A stretch of 64,000 nt of DNA from Flavobacteriales bacterium (GTDB lineage Bacteria; Bacteroidota; Bacteroidia; Flavobacteriales_E; Vicingaceae). Of the stretch, positions 55,251 to 63,856 are shown piece by piece. The stretch covers positions 51,098 to 115,097 of the forward strand of contig JAJCYO010000167.1 of the NCBI GenBank assembly GCA_029262875.1, written 5' to 3'. The notes beneath the pieces are model-generated. The model saw nothing but the letters and a program-made list of their open reading frames with translations. It was not told where the DNA came from and did not search any database. The position numbers were made by a program, and so were the translations under genes. Numbering within the stretch: the stretch's first letter is position 1; each line of letters opens with the position of its first letter.

Positions 55251-56726
55251 TTATTTCGTAGATTTTCGTGAGTGGAACAGTGAGTAAAAAGTCACATATC
55301 CAAACCCCAAAAATAACATAATATGGAAAGGGATTAAAGCAAAATCGTCATAATGAAAAGCAGAGTAAATTCCGAAAAGGAAATAAAGCGTTAAAAGAAA
55401 CTCAAGTACAGTTAAAAAACTTACACTACTTACTAAATATTTGTTCTTTTTCCAGGCATCTTTATTTTCAATAATATTAAACTTAGGTGTTCTGATAAAA
55501 GGAGATTTTTTACCCATATAACCTTCTATTACAGCTAACGCATTATGTAATGATAAGCCCATAGAGACAGATAAAAATAAAGGAAATAAGAAAATAAAAT
55601 GAAACAATGCTTTTAACTTATTTCTATAGTCGCTCGAAAGAGAAACAAAGTAATAGATACTTAAAAAAACAACACTTAGAATAAAAAAACTGCCTATTTT
55701 AAAAAGTAAACTGTACTCCACAAAATTATTTTTGATCATTAACATGGGGATGCTTAAAACAGAAAGCAAAACAATACAAATAAAAATAGAGCTATTCATT
55801 AAATGAAATAAAGCATGCAGTTTAGTACCGAAAGGCAAATCCTTATTTTTAAGCACTTTCAATAAATTTTTACGGGTACATTCAGCGGCCCCTTTTGTCC
55901 ACCTAAACTGTTGATTTTTTAGTGCATTCATTGCTGCCGGTAATTCTGCTGGCGAACCTAATTCTTCTAAGTATTTAAATATCCAACCTTTTAATTGTGC
56001 TCGATAACTCAAATCTAAATCTTCGGTTAATGTATCTGCCTCCCAACCACCAGCATCTTCTATACATGCTTTCCTCCAAATTCCTGCAGTGCCATTAAAA
56101 TTAATGAAGTGGTTTCCGAAATTTCTGCCGGTTTGTTCAACTGTAAAGTGTGCGTCTAATCCAAAGGCCTGGAGACGAGTTAACAATGAATAATTTTTAT
56201 TGAGATGTTCCCATTTAGTTTGCACTACACCAATTTTTTCATCCTTAAAATAAGGTAGGGTCTTTCTCAAAAATTCTGCTTTTGGTAAAAAATCAGCATC
56301 AAATATGGCAATGAAATCTCCTTTGGCAATGGCTAATCCTTCAGCTAAGGCACCAGCTTTGTAACCAGTTCTTATTTCCCTTCGGTGCTGGTAAATATTA
56401 AACCCTAATGCTTTATATTCTTCTACTTTTTTGGCAACAATATTTACTGTTTCATCTGTAGAGTCGTCTAAAATTTGTATTTCAAATTTGTCTTTTGGGT
56501 AATCAAATTTTGCAATGGAATCGATAAGCCGTTCAACAACGTAAAGTTCATTGTATAAAGGAAGTTGGACAGTTACAAAAGGTAATTTGTCTTCATCAAT
56601 TACTCCATAAGCTCTCTTCTTTTTATTATTCCGCAAATAATTAATCACTAAATTAATTTGGACAATACTGTACAAAAAGATAAAAGAAAGCGCTAAACCG
56701 TATATGATGATTAATACTATTTCCAT
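55251..56726 (-). CDS. GT2 family glycosyltransferase (cellulose synthase-like, membrane)
   Basis: 491 residues. The GT2 core shows VTVQLPLYNELYVVERLIDSI, ILDDSTDET, the DxD in FDADFLP, the catalytic TEDLDLS and the product-site QxxRW (QQFRWTKGA). One membrane helix precedes the catalytic domain and about four follow it, as in processive beta-glycosyltransferases. Product unknown; no PilZ domain or cellulose synthase partner is present. The gap to the next gene is 4 bases. Confidence 0.9.
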   Translation of the reverse strand: MEIVLIIIYGLALSFIFLYSIVQINLVINYLRNNKKKRAYGVIDEDKLPFVTVQLPLYNELYVVERLIDSIAKFDYPKDKFEIQILDDSTDETVNIVAKKVEEYKALGFNIYQHRREIRTGYKAGALAEGLAIAKGDFIAIFDADFLPKAEFLRKTLPYFKDEKIGVVQTKWEHLNKNYSLLTRLQAFGLDAHFTVEQTGRNFGNHFINFNGTAGIWRKACIEDAGGWEADTLTEDLDLSYRAQLKGWIFKYLEELGSPAELPAAMNALKNQQFRWTKGAAECTRKNLLKVLKNKDLPFGTKLHALFHLMNSSIFICIVLLSVLSIPMLMIKNNFVEYSLLFKIGSFFILSVVFLSIYYFVSLSSDYRNKLKALFHFIFLFPLFLSVSMGLSLHNALAVIEGYMGKKSPFIRTPKFNIIENKDAWKKNKYLVSSVSFLTVLEFLLTLYFLFGIYSAFHYDDFALIPFHIMLFLGFGYVTFYSLFHSRKSTK

Positions 56727-56752
56727 CGTTTTATTATGTTCAAAATTACCAT

Positions 56753-57448
56753 TTATAAGTATTTAAAAATGGTGGTGATTATTTTATATCCTGCTCCAAT
56801 AGTTCCTTTTACCGTTCCAGAAACTTTAGAGAAACCGATTCGTTTTCTGTAATTCACTGGAACTTCACACGAACTCATTTTTCGTTTGGCAGCTTTAACT
56901 TGCATTTCCACAGTCCAACCGTAAGTTTTGTCTTTCATACCAAGAGCAATAAGGCTATTGTATTTTATAGCCCTAAATGGTCCTAAATCTGTATATTTTA
57001 CTCCATAAAATAGCTTGAGTAAAAAAGTAGCTAACCAATTTCCAAAAACTTGTTGAGGTGTCATGGAACCTTTTTCTAAATTGCCCAAAGCACGAGAACC
57101 AATAACCATTTCCTTGTCTTGCTCAATAATTGGTTTGATTACATCTACCATTTCTTCTGGATAATCCGAGTAATCGGCATCTAAAAAAACGACAATAGCT
57201 GGTTTTATTTCTTTCGAATTAATATAATCTATCCCCTTCAAACAAGCATTTCCGTAACCCATATTTTTTTCTTCAAGAACTGTTGCCCCAGCTGTTGTTG
57301 CGTTCATTGCAGTCTTATCAGTAGAGTTATTGTTAACAACAATGATTTCACGAATAAGGCCTTTTGGAATATCATTGACAACATTTCCAACAGAATTTTC
57401 CTCATTAAAGGCGGGAATGATTACATCAATAATTGGGTTATTCACCAT
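56753..57448 (-). CDS. GT2 glycosyltransferase (dolichyl-phosphate mannose synthase-like)
   Basis: 231 residues with VIIPAFNEENSVGNVV, IVVNNNSTDKT and the metal site LDADYSDYPEEM, typical of the DPM1/polyprenyl-phosphate sugar synthases. No clear membrane helices remain after the catalytic domain. It would load a sugar on polyprenyl phosphate, which fits the GT-C enzyme at the end of the operon. Its start overlaps the MORN-repeat gene by 11 bases. Confidence 0.9.
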   Translation of the reverse strand: MVNNPIIDVIIPAFNEENSVGNVVNDIPKGLIREIIVVNNNSTDKTAMNATTAGATVLEEKNMGYGNACLKGIDYINSKEIKPAIVVFLDADYSDYPEEMVDVIKPIIEQDKEMVIGSRALGNLEKGSMTPQQVFGNWLATFLLKLFYGVKYTDLGPFRAIKYNSLIALGMKDKTYGWTVEMQVKAAKRKMSSCEVPVNYRKRIGFSKVSGTVKGTIGAGYKIITTIFKYL

Positions 57449-58064
57449 ATTCTCTTATATCAATAAAACCTCCACTGTCGTTTAGCGTTACCCATGTTCC
57501 AACTCTAATGTTGTTTTTAAAATGGCCAGCATATTTTGGTTTGCCATTTTCATAAATATGATGAAAGCCATTCTTAATTTCTCCAGTATAATGCCCTTCA
57601 TTGGTTTTTTGTCCATTTTCGGTATACATAATCCACCATTCAATTTTCGAATCATTTTTATAATGCCCTTGAGAACTTAGTTTCCCGTTGGTATAATAAT
57701 AGGACCAGTAACCTTCTTTTTTCCCATTAGTATATTTTCCTTGCTCTTTTTTATTTCCATTTTTTGAATAACTCACCCACCAACCGTGGTGTAAGTCATT
57801 TATAAAATTTCCTTCAGATTTTTTTGTTCCATCTTTATGATAAGAGAACCAGTACGCATCTTTTTTCCCATTTTTAAGCCACCCCTCACTTTCTAATTTT
57901 CCATTCTCGTAGTAGTTTTTTAGGTAAGATTTTTCATTCCCCTTTTGATAAGTCCATTCTGATTTTATGGATTTATTAGGGTATAGCTTTTTTTCTACAA
58001 TAACTTCTTGACCCAATAATAAAAAAGAACAGCAAGACAATATGATTATAAATAAGGTCCTCAT
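57438..58064 (-). CDS. MORN-type repeat secreted protein
   Basis: 208 residues. A signal peptide (FIIILSCCSFLLLGQ) is followed by about eight repeats of the type YYENGKLESEGWLKNGKK, YYTNGKLSSQGHYKNDSK, matching the MORN-variant/YwqK family. These repeats build elongated beta sheets that bind lipids or proteins. It overlaps both neighbours by a few bases and so is translated with the redox and glycosyltransferase genes; role unknown. Confidence 0.87.
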   Translation of the reverse strand: MRTLFIIILSCCSFLLLGQEVIVEKKLYPNKSIKSEWTYQKGNEKSYLKNYYENGKLESEGWLKNGKKDAYWFSYHKDGTKKSEGNFINDLHHGWWVSYSKNGNKKEQGKYTNGKKEGYWSYYYTNGKLSSQGHYKNDSKIEWWIMYTENGQKTNEGHYTGEIKNGFHHIYENGKPKYAGHFKNNIRVGTWVTLNDSGGFIDIREYGE

Positions 58065-59230
58065 TTTAATTCAACCTTTTCTTTACCAATTAGTATCGGG
58101 GTTTCTTTAATTCTATCCTGTTCAGGAGCATTTTCTAATTTTAAGACCCCTCTTGGACAAACGGCAGAACAGACACCACAACCAACACAAGAAGCACGCA
58201 CAATATTTTGTCCTTTTTGAGCATATGATCTTACATCAATTCCTTGTTCACAATAAGTAGAACAGTTTCCGCAAGAAATGCATTGTCCGCCATTTGTTGT
58301 AATTCTGAAACGTGATTTAAAGCGTTGAATAATTCCCATATAACCAGCCATAGGACATCCAAACCTACACCAAACCCTACTACCTAATAAAGGGTAAAAC
58401 CCAACACCAACAACACCAGAAAATGCAGCTCCAATTAAAAAACCATAAGGTTGCTGGAAATAGGTATAAATGTCTAACCCTAAGAATGTTCCACTACTGG
58501 TAAAATAACCGTAAAGTGTTGCGAATGTCATAAGAAAAACCAAAACCATAACGAGATGAATCATCCACCGTTCTAATTTCCATGCGCTTAATTTTTTAGA
58601 AGATAATTGACGGAATGAATCTCCAGCAGTTTCAGCTAACCCACCACAACCACAAATCCAGCTGCAGTACCATCTTTTTCCATAATAGTAGGTAGCTACT
58701 GGAGTGATTACTAAGAACATTAATAAGCCAACAACAAAGTAGAACATTCCTAAATTGCCACCATGTTCAAGCATATTGTCTACATGCCAACCATGAAAAA
58801 AGTAATAGTTTAAGGGCCAAACATTTTTAATGTCTTTTGCAAAATAATGATTAGGGTCAGAAAAACCTTCTAGAATTTCTGGCAGTAAGTAAGCCAATAC
58901 CAATTGAGAAAAAATAACGACAGAAGTTCGTATTAATTGATACCTGTTCTCTCGGTATTTGAACATAAACTTTACGCCAAAAACAACAATAAAAAAGGTA
59001 TACAATGTTCCGTAAGCAAACCATTGGCTCGCAGGTTGTCCTTTAAAAAATTGGCTCAAGGGATCAAATAACGCTATAAAACCAGTATTCTCTGCACCAT
59101 CTACGCCTAAGCCTAAAGCTCCTTCAAACCAGTAAAGCAATACATAGAAAGTGGTCAGGATTGCACCTAAAACCCAAGCTAAAATGCCTTTACTAGAAAT
59201 GCTATTGTTATAGATTTTATCGTTATTCAT
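58061..59230 (-). CDS. Membrane polyferredoxin (4Fe-4S, NosR/NapH-like)
   Basis: 389 residues from the ATG at 59230, which overlaps the upstream stop by one base; an ATG eight codons earlier (59254) is an alternative. About six membrane helices carry the paired motifs WYCSWICGCGG and WCRFGCPM, then two classical 4Fe-4S sites (CISCGNCSTYC and CVGCGVCSAVCP). Such proteins move electrons between the quinone pool or a soluble donor and periplasmic enzymes. It is coupled to a FAD oxidoreductase, which could be its electron donor. Confidence 0.9.
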   Translation of the reverse strand: MNNDKIYNNSISSKGILAWVLGAILTTFYVLLYWFEGALGLGVDGAENTGFIALFDPLSQFFKGQPASQWFAYGTLYTFFIVVFGVKFMFKYRENRYQLIRTSVVIFSQLVLAYLLPEILEGFSDPNHYFAKDIKNVWPLNYYFFHGWHVDNMLEHGGNLGMFYFVVGLLMFLVITPVATYYYGKRWYCSWICGCGGLAETAGDSFRQLSSKKLSAWKLERWMIHLVMVLVFLMTFATLYGYFTSSGTFLGLDIYTYFQQPYGFLIGAAFSGVVGVGFYPLLGSRVWCRFGCPMAGYMGIIQRFKSRFRITTNGGQCISCGNCSTYCEQGIDVRSYAQKGQNIVRASCVGCGVCSAVCPRGVLKLENAPEQDRIKETPILIGKEKVELK

Positions 59231-60558
59231 TAGAGGTTTAATATTCTTTTCCAACTCCTTTTTTTAGGAGATAAGGTTGTTCCATTTTCTTTGTTATATT
59301 GATTGATGATGTCGCTTTCATGATACTTATAAAATTCTGCATCGAAATTAGCATCTTCCATATGTTCAAGAGCGTGTGCTATAGTTTTACCCCCATCAAT
59401 CCATTGTTCACAAACTTCATGGCGTAATCGAATTCCGAAAGTGTTAATACCTAATAGCGTCTTATCAGTTTTATCGTAAACCAAATGCAAGCAAATCTTA
59501 CCACTTTCATGTTCCCAATAAAAACTCGCTTCATTCTCTTTCAATTCATTGTAAACCCATCCATAAGTCTGGTACTCTATGTCAAAAAACTTAGCAGAGT
59601 TGAACCACATCCCAGGTTGATAGTTTGTCTTATTGCCGCATATGGTTTGAGCAACTGTCTCGCCCATCATTCTTCCAGTGTACCAGACTTGCTCCAAGTT
59701 TTTCCTTCCTGTTGGATGCTGGTGAAATTCAGCACAATCACCGATAGCATATACACCTGGAGTATTCGTTTCTAAAAATTCGTTAATTAGAATTCCTCTA
59801 TTTATAGCCACATCTCCATCTTTCATAAACGAGATATTTGGACTAACACCAGCCGTCAATCCAACAAACTGACATTCAATTGCTTCATTGTCTTTAGTGA
59901 GTATAGCTTTTGCTCTGCCATTTTCATCAGCTAAAATTTCTTTTAATTCAGTCTTAAAACGGAGATCAACACCATGTTCTTTGATATGCCGGGCAATTAA
60001 ATCGCCTTCATTTTTTGGAAGAACACCTCCCCAAAAACGATCTTCACGCACTAAAAATGTAACGGCAATTCCTCGTGACAAAAACATCTCTGCCATTTCC
60101 ACACCAATCAATCCACCACCAACAATAACTGCTCGTTTTGTTGTTGGAGAGTATTCCTCCATCGATTCTAAATCTTGATAAGAATACAACCCTTGTACTG
60201 CTTTTAAGTCTTGACCTGGCCACCCAAACTTGTTGGGGGTTGAACCTACAGCCAAAATGAGCTTATCATAAGACAAATCAGTTCCATTATTTAATTTAAG
60301 TTGCTTCTTTTCAGTATTTATGCTTTGAACATAAGCTTTTAGCAAGTCAATTTTATTTTTTTTCCAAAACCAATCTTCATAAGGTTTGGTATGTTCAAAC
60401 TTCATATGTCCCATGTAAATGTACATCAGTGCTGTTCTAGAAAAGAAAAAATCTGTTTCAGCAGAAATCACAGTGATTTTTTTATCACTTAGTTTTCTAA
60501 TGTGGCGTGCCGCGGTAATTCCAGACACTCCATTTCCAATAATAACAACATGTTCCAT
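59230..60558 (-). CDS. FAD/NAD(P)-dependent oxidoreductase
   Basis: 442 residues. The FAD-binding motif VVIIGNGVSGITAARHI is at the N-terminus, the NAD(P) motif AVIVGGGLIGVEMAEMF near residue 145, and the second FAD block TPGVYAIGDCAEF near 275. The layout matches pyridine nucleotide-disulfide oxidoreductases of the NirB/rubredoxin-reductase type, without redox cysteines. It leads the six-gene operon. The start is an ATG at 60558. A role as electron donor for the neighbouring polyferredoxin is inferred from position. Confidence 0.9.
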   Translation of the reverse strand: MEHVVIIGNGVSGITAARHIRKLSDKKITVISAETDFFFSRTALMYIYMGHMKFEHTKPYEDWFWKKNKIDLLKAYVQSINTEKKQLKLNNGTDLSYDKLILAVGSTPNKFGWPGQDLKAVQGLYSYQDLESMEEYSPTTKRAVIVGGGLIGVEMAEMFLSRGIAVTFLVREDRFWGGVLPKNEGDLIARHIKEHGVDLRFKTELKEILADENGRAKAILTKDNEAIECQFVGLTAGVSPNISFMKDGDVAINRGILINEFLETNTPGVYAIGDCAEFHQHPTGRKNLEQVWYTGRMMGETVAQTICGNKTNYQPGMWFNSAKFFDIEYQTYGWVYNELKENEASFYWEHESGKICLHLVYDKTDKTLLGINTFGIRLRHEVCEQWIDGGKTIAHALEHMEDANFDAEFYKYHESDIINQYNKENGTTLSPKKRSWKRILNL

Positions 60559-60657
60559 TAAGAGCTTGTTTTATTTTACAAATTAATGCAGAATGATTGA
60601 GTTTGGTTGTCAGTGTTATGACATACTCAATCAAAAGTAAATGCTTTATTTTGTTAC

Positions 60658-60665
60658 TATATTTG
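60658..60665 (+). promoter_or_regulatory. Candidate -7 box immediately before gene at 60674
   Basis: TATATTTG is an exact TAnnTTTG match ending 8 bases before the ATG at 60674. If used, the transcript would be almost leaderless. No matching -33 box was found. Confidence 0.35.
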
Positions 60666-60673
60666 ATAAAAAT

Positions 60674-61552
60674 ATGAATAAAAATTACTGCCTTATATTA
60701 TTTTCATTCTTGTTGTTAACACTATTTGTGGATGCTCAAGAAGAAGTAAACACAAGAAGTGTTCAAGACTATACCCCTTCTATTTTAATAAATGAGGGAC
60801 AAACAGAATTTAAATTATTTAATAGTCTTTATACTCAAACGTTATTCTTTGATGAAGAAGGGAGTAAACAGGATGCAGGAGGGAGAAGTAATTTCTTTAC
60901 TTCTATCGCAGAGTATAATTATGGGTTATCACCTAAAGTTTCAATAGGAGGTGAACTTTGGTTTCGATCGGTTTATGCTGGAGCAACAAATTCGAGCGCA
61001 ACAAATGTGTTTACCTTTTCTAATTCACCTAAATCAAGAACTGGAATTAATCTTGTAGGAATGAAAGTTAAATTTAATCCGATAAATAAATGGAAACGGT
61101 TTAGTATTCAAAGTGGATTGCTACTTAGTGTTATTTCAGACCCTCAAAGTGAAAAATTGGACCGGCCATTTTTAGACAATAACCGACATTTATGGATTAC
61201 AAAATTTTTATACGATAAAAAGGTGTCGGAAAAATTTCAGGTATTCACACAACTTGCTGCCTGGGTAAGTATTGATAAAAACCTGTCAGATGAAAACACC
61301 AATTTGGCGGCACCATTTGATTTGTTTTTGAGTTATTTTCCAACAAAGAAAATCACCGTTTATTTACAGAATCAGATATGGCCGACTATTGGTGACGATG
61401 GATTGTCTTCTTATTTTGTTCAGGAAGGGTTAGGACTAAAGTATCAATTATTTAATGGGCTAGAATTGGAAACCTCATATACCGCTTTTATTATTGGTAA
61501 AGAAACTGGTGCAGGTCAAACCTTTAATTTAGGAGTTAGAATTTTACATTAG
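60674..61552 (+). CDS. Putative outer-membrane beta-barrel protein
   Basis: 292 residues from the ATG at 60674, which places the signal peptide (NYCLILFSFLLLTLFVDAQ) at the N-terminus; an in-frame ATG at 60641 is less likely. The mature protein is rich in alternating hydrophobic/aromatic strands (KVSIGGELWFRSVYAG, KKITVYLQNQIWPTIGD, LGLKYQLFNGLELETSYTAF), resembling transporter-like outer-membrane proteins. No named family was recognised. Its stop is 4 bases before the broken signal-peptide start of the hydrolase gene. Confidence 0.75.
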   Translation: MNKNYCLILFSFLLLTLFVDAQEEVNTRSVQDYTPSILINEGQTEFKLFNSLYTQTLFFDEEGSKQDAGGRSNFFTSIAEYNYGLSPKVSIGGELWFRSVYAGATNSSATNVFTFSNSPKSRTGINLVGMKVKFNPINKWKRFSIQSGLLLSVISDPQSEKLDRPFLDNNRHLWITKFLYDKKVSEKFQVFTQLAAWVSIDKNLSDENTNLAAPFDLFLSYFPTKKITVYLQNQIWPTIGDDGLSSYFVQEGLGLKYQLFNGLELETSYTAFIIGKETGAGQTFNLGVRILH

Positions 61553-61555
61553 CCT

Positions 61556-61609
61556 ATGACATTTATGAGAAACATAGGACTTGCACTCTTGCTGCTATTT
61601 TTTTTTTGA
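61556..61609 (+). other. Signal-peptide ORF out of frame with the following hydrolase
   Basis: ATG at 61556 opens MTFMRNIGLALLLLFFF and then stops at TGA in 61607-61609, right after a T10 tract. One more T, or two fewer, would join it to the hydrolase frame as a normal signal peptide ending near LKDTHSQ. This is the likely true N-terminus of the next gene. Confidence 0.75.
61598..61607 (+). repeat. T10 homopolymer tract at the frameshift
   Basis: Ten consecutive T lie between the signal-peptide ORF and the hydrolase ORF. Homopolymers of this length slip readily during replication, transcription and also sequencing. Confidence 0.9.
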
Positions 61610-62562
61610 AAGATACCCATAGCCAAAAAATAAATGGTGTTTGTTTTGTATCCCCCAGTAAAGAAACCAATTTTTCTAACTTCAATTCATTGGATAGGAT
61701 TGCTGCAAAATGGGTAGCGTTAACACCTTACGCGTTTTCAAGAGCAAAAGAACCCTTTGTTAAATTTAACTATGAGCATAGTTGGTGGGGAGAACAATCA
61801 GAAGGCGCCATCGTTATGATCAAACAAGCGAAAGCAGATAGCTTGAAAATTATGCTAAAACCCCATGTTTGGGTTGTGGGAGAGGGTTGGTGTGGTCAGT
61901 TTGATTTGAAAACTAAAAAAGAATGGAACGAGTGGGAAAAAGATTATGCAAGATATATTCTTACGTATGCAAAAATTGCTGAGAAATACAATGTAGAAGT
62001 CTTATGTATAGGAACAGAATACAAAATTGCAGCAACCAAAAGAGAACATTTTTGGCGAGGGCTAATAAAAGCTATTCGTAAAGTTTACAATGGAAAAATT
62101 ACATATGCAGCAAATTGGGATAACTATGCCAATATTAAATTTTGGGATGAGTTGGATTTTATTGGGGTTGATGCTTATTTCCCTTTATCACAAACAAAAA
62201 ATGCCAACATTAAAGAGCTCAATCAGAATTGGAAAAAAGTAATTAAAGAACTACAGGGATTTTCTCAACTACAGCATAAAAAAATCGTTTTCACGGAATT
62301 TGGTTACAAAAGCATTCATTTTTCTGCATGGAACCAGTGGGAAATAGAAAATATAAAAAGAGATCAAAGTGTAAACACGATTGCACAAGAAAATGCTTAC
62401 GGTGCTTTGTTTCAAAACGTATGGAATCAACCCTGGTTTGATGGAGGCTTTCTTTGGAAGTGGTACTCTGATGACAATAAATCTGGAGGATTAAAAAATT
62501 CAGATTATACCCCCCAGCATAAACCAGTTGAAAAATTGATAAAAGAATATTATCAACCTTAA
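61606..62562 (+). CDS. GH113-like glycoside hydrolase, N-terminus out of frame
   Basis: The open frame gives 318 residues from a TTG at 61606, but this start lies inside a T10 tract and lacks a signal peptide, which is present in another frame just upstream (61556). The catalytic domain is intact: ITYAANWDNYANIKFWDELDF, the acid/base Glu in VLCIGTEYK and the probable nucleophile in VFTEFGYKS, with YDYxP-type barrel ends. GH113 enzymes are beta-mannanases with a TIM barrel. As it stands the gene would be secretion-defective; slippage or a sequence error could restore it. Confidence 0.8.
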   Translation: MKDTHSQKINGVCFVSPSKETNFSNFNSLDRIAAKWVALTPYAFSRAKEPFVKFNYEHSWWGEQSEGAIVMIKQAKADSLKIMLKPHVWVVGEGWCGQFDLKTKKEWNEWEKDYARYILTYAKIAEKYNVEVLCIGTEYKIAATKREHFWRGLIKAIRKVYNGKITYAANWDNYANIKFWDELDFIGVDAYFPLSQTKNANIKELNQNWKKVIKELQGFSQLQHKKIVFTEFGYKSIHFSAWNQWEIENIKRDQSVNTIAQENAYGALFQNVWNQPWFDGGFLWKWYSDDNKSGGLKNSDYTPQHKPVEKLIKEYYQP

Positions 62563-62654
62563 TTCATTAGATTTTTTTACATTTACTTATTAAGATTATC
62601 CATCATTTTGATGTTTGGCTTAATCTTTGGCATTTAGACGTTTAAATTTAGAAT

Positions 62655-63809
62655 ATGAAAAAATTAATACCATTTTTAGTAATAGCAATTCTACTTGCAT
62701 CATGTAAATCTTCAAGTAAACAACTCTCAACTGGGAATTATGATGCGGCTATTAAAAAATCTGCGAAAAAGATTAGAAAGAATCCAGGGAAGTATGAAGA
62801 AGTAGACACGTTTAATGATGCTTACCGAATGGCTTATGATAGAGATAATACTGAAGTAAATCGTTTAAAACAGGAAGGAAACCCTGCAAATTGGGGTAAA
62901 ATTTACAACCTGTATATGAAAATGAAAAAACATCAGGACATTGCAGCATCACTTCCTCCGGTTGGTGTTAATTATGAAGAAAGAGATTTTTCTGGAGAGA
63001 TTACTACGGCTAGAAATAATGCTACCGAGTATGCTTATGCAAAAGGAGAAGAACACATGGCTAAGAACGACAGGTTTGAAGCCCGTAAAGCTTATAACAG
63101 GTATAAGGAAGCACAAAAATACAATCCAAATTATAAGGATGTAAAAGCAAAAGTTGCTACTGCACAACTGGCTGGAAAAACGAATGTGTTTTTTAGAATA
63201 GAAGACAATACTGAGGTTAGTGTTCCTGACGCAATGATGCAAGAAATTCAAAACATCAATGTAAATGATTTAGACAAAAAGTGGACGAATTATGATTCCT
63301 ATATTGATACTACGGTTTTATACCATTATTCAGTTATTTTAAATATGAAGACGATTAATGTTTCTCCTGAGAGCATTGCACGGAACTCTTCATCAGAAAG
63401 TAGAGAAGTCGAAGATGGTTTTGATTATGTATTGGATGCAAATGGAAATGTTACTAAGGATAGCTTAGGGAACGACATAAAAATTCCGAAATACAAAACA
63501 ATTACCTGTAAAGTCACAAGGTTTCATCAAAAGAAAGTCGCTAATATTTCTGGTGATTTAGAGTATTATGAGAATGCGACAGACAAACTTCTAAAAAAAG
63601 AACCAATTGTTTCTGATGCACTGTTTGAAAACTATTATACCATGGCCTATGGGAATATGGATGCATTGAAACCAGAAACACTGAAAGAAGTAAATACGAC
63701 TAAACCGCTGCCTTTTCCAAATGATGAAGGAATGATTCTACAAGCAGGGGAAGTCATTAAAAAAATGACTAAAGACATTATTGTACAAAACAAGTCTTTT
63801 TTGAAGTAG
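62655..63809 (+). CDS. TPR-like lipoprotein of unknown function
   Basis: 384 residues. The lipobox is ITILLASC-like (VIAILLASCKSSS). The N-terminal half has TPR-like helices (NYDAAIKKSAKKIRKNPGKY, AKGEEHMAKNDRFEARKAY), and the C-terminal half is beta-rich with VTRFHQKKVANISGDLEYY. Related lipoproteins are widespread in Flavobacteriales without assigned function. It is preceded by a 92-base gap with no clear promoter. Confidence 0.82.
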   Translation: MKKLIPFLVIAILLASCKSSSKQLSTGNYDAAIKKSAKKIRKNPGKYEEVDTFNDAYRMAYDRDNTEVNRLKQEGNPANWGKIYNLYMKMKKHQDIAASLPPVGVNYEERDFSGEITTARNNATEYAYAKGEEHMAKNDRFEARKAYNRYKEAQKYNPNYKDVKAKVATAQLAGKTNVFFRIEDNTEVSVPDAMMQEIQNINVNDLDKKWTNYDSYIDTTVLYHYSVILNMKTINVSPESIARNSSSESREVEDGFDYVLDANGNVTKDSLGNDIKIPKYKTITCKVTRFHQKKVANISGDLEYYENATDKLLKKEPIVSDALFENYYTMAYGNMDALKPETLKEVNTTKPLPFPNDEGMILQAGEVIKKMTKDIIVQNKSFLK

Positions 63810-63856
63810 CTATTTTCTAAACGTACAATCCATCTTAAAAATGTTATATTTAGGGC

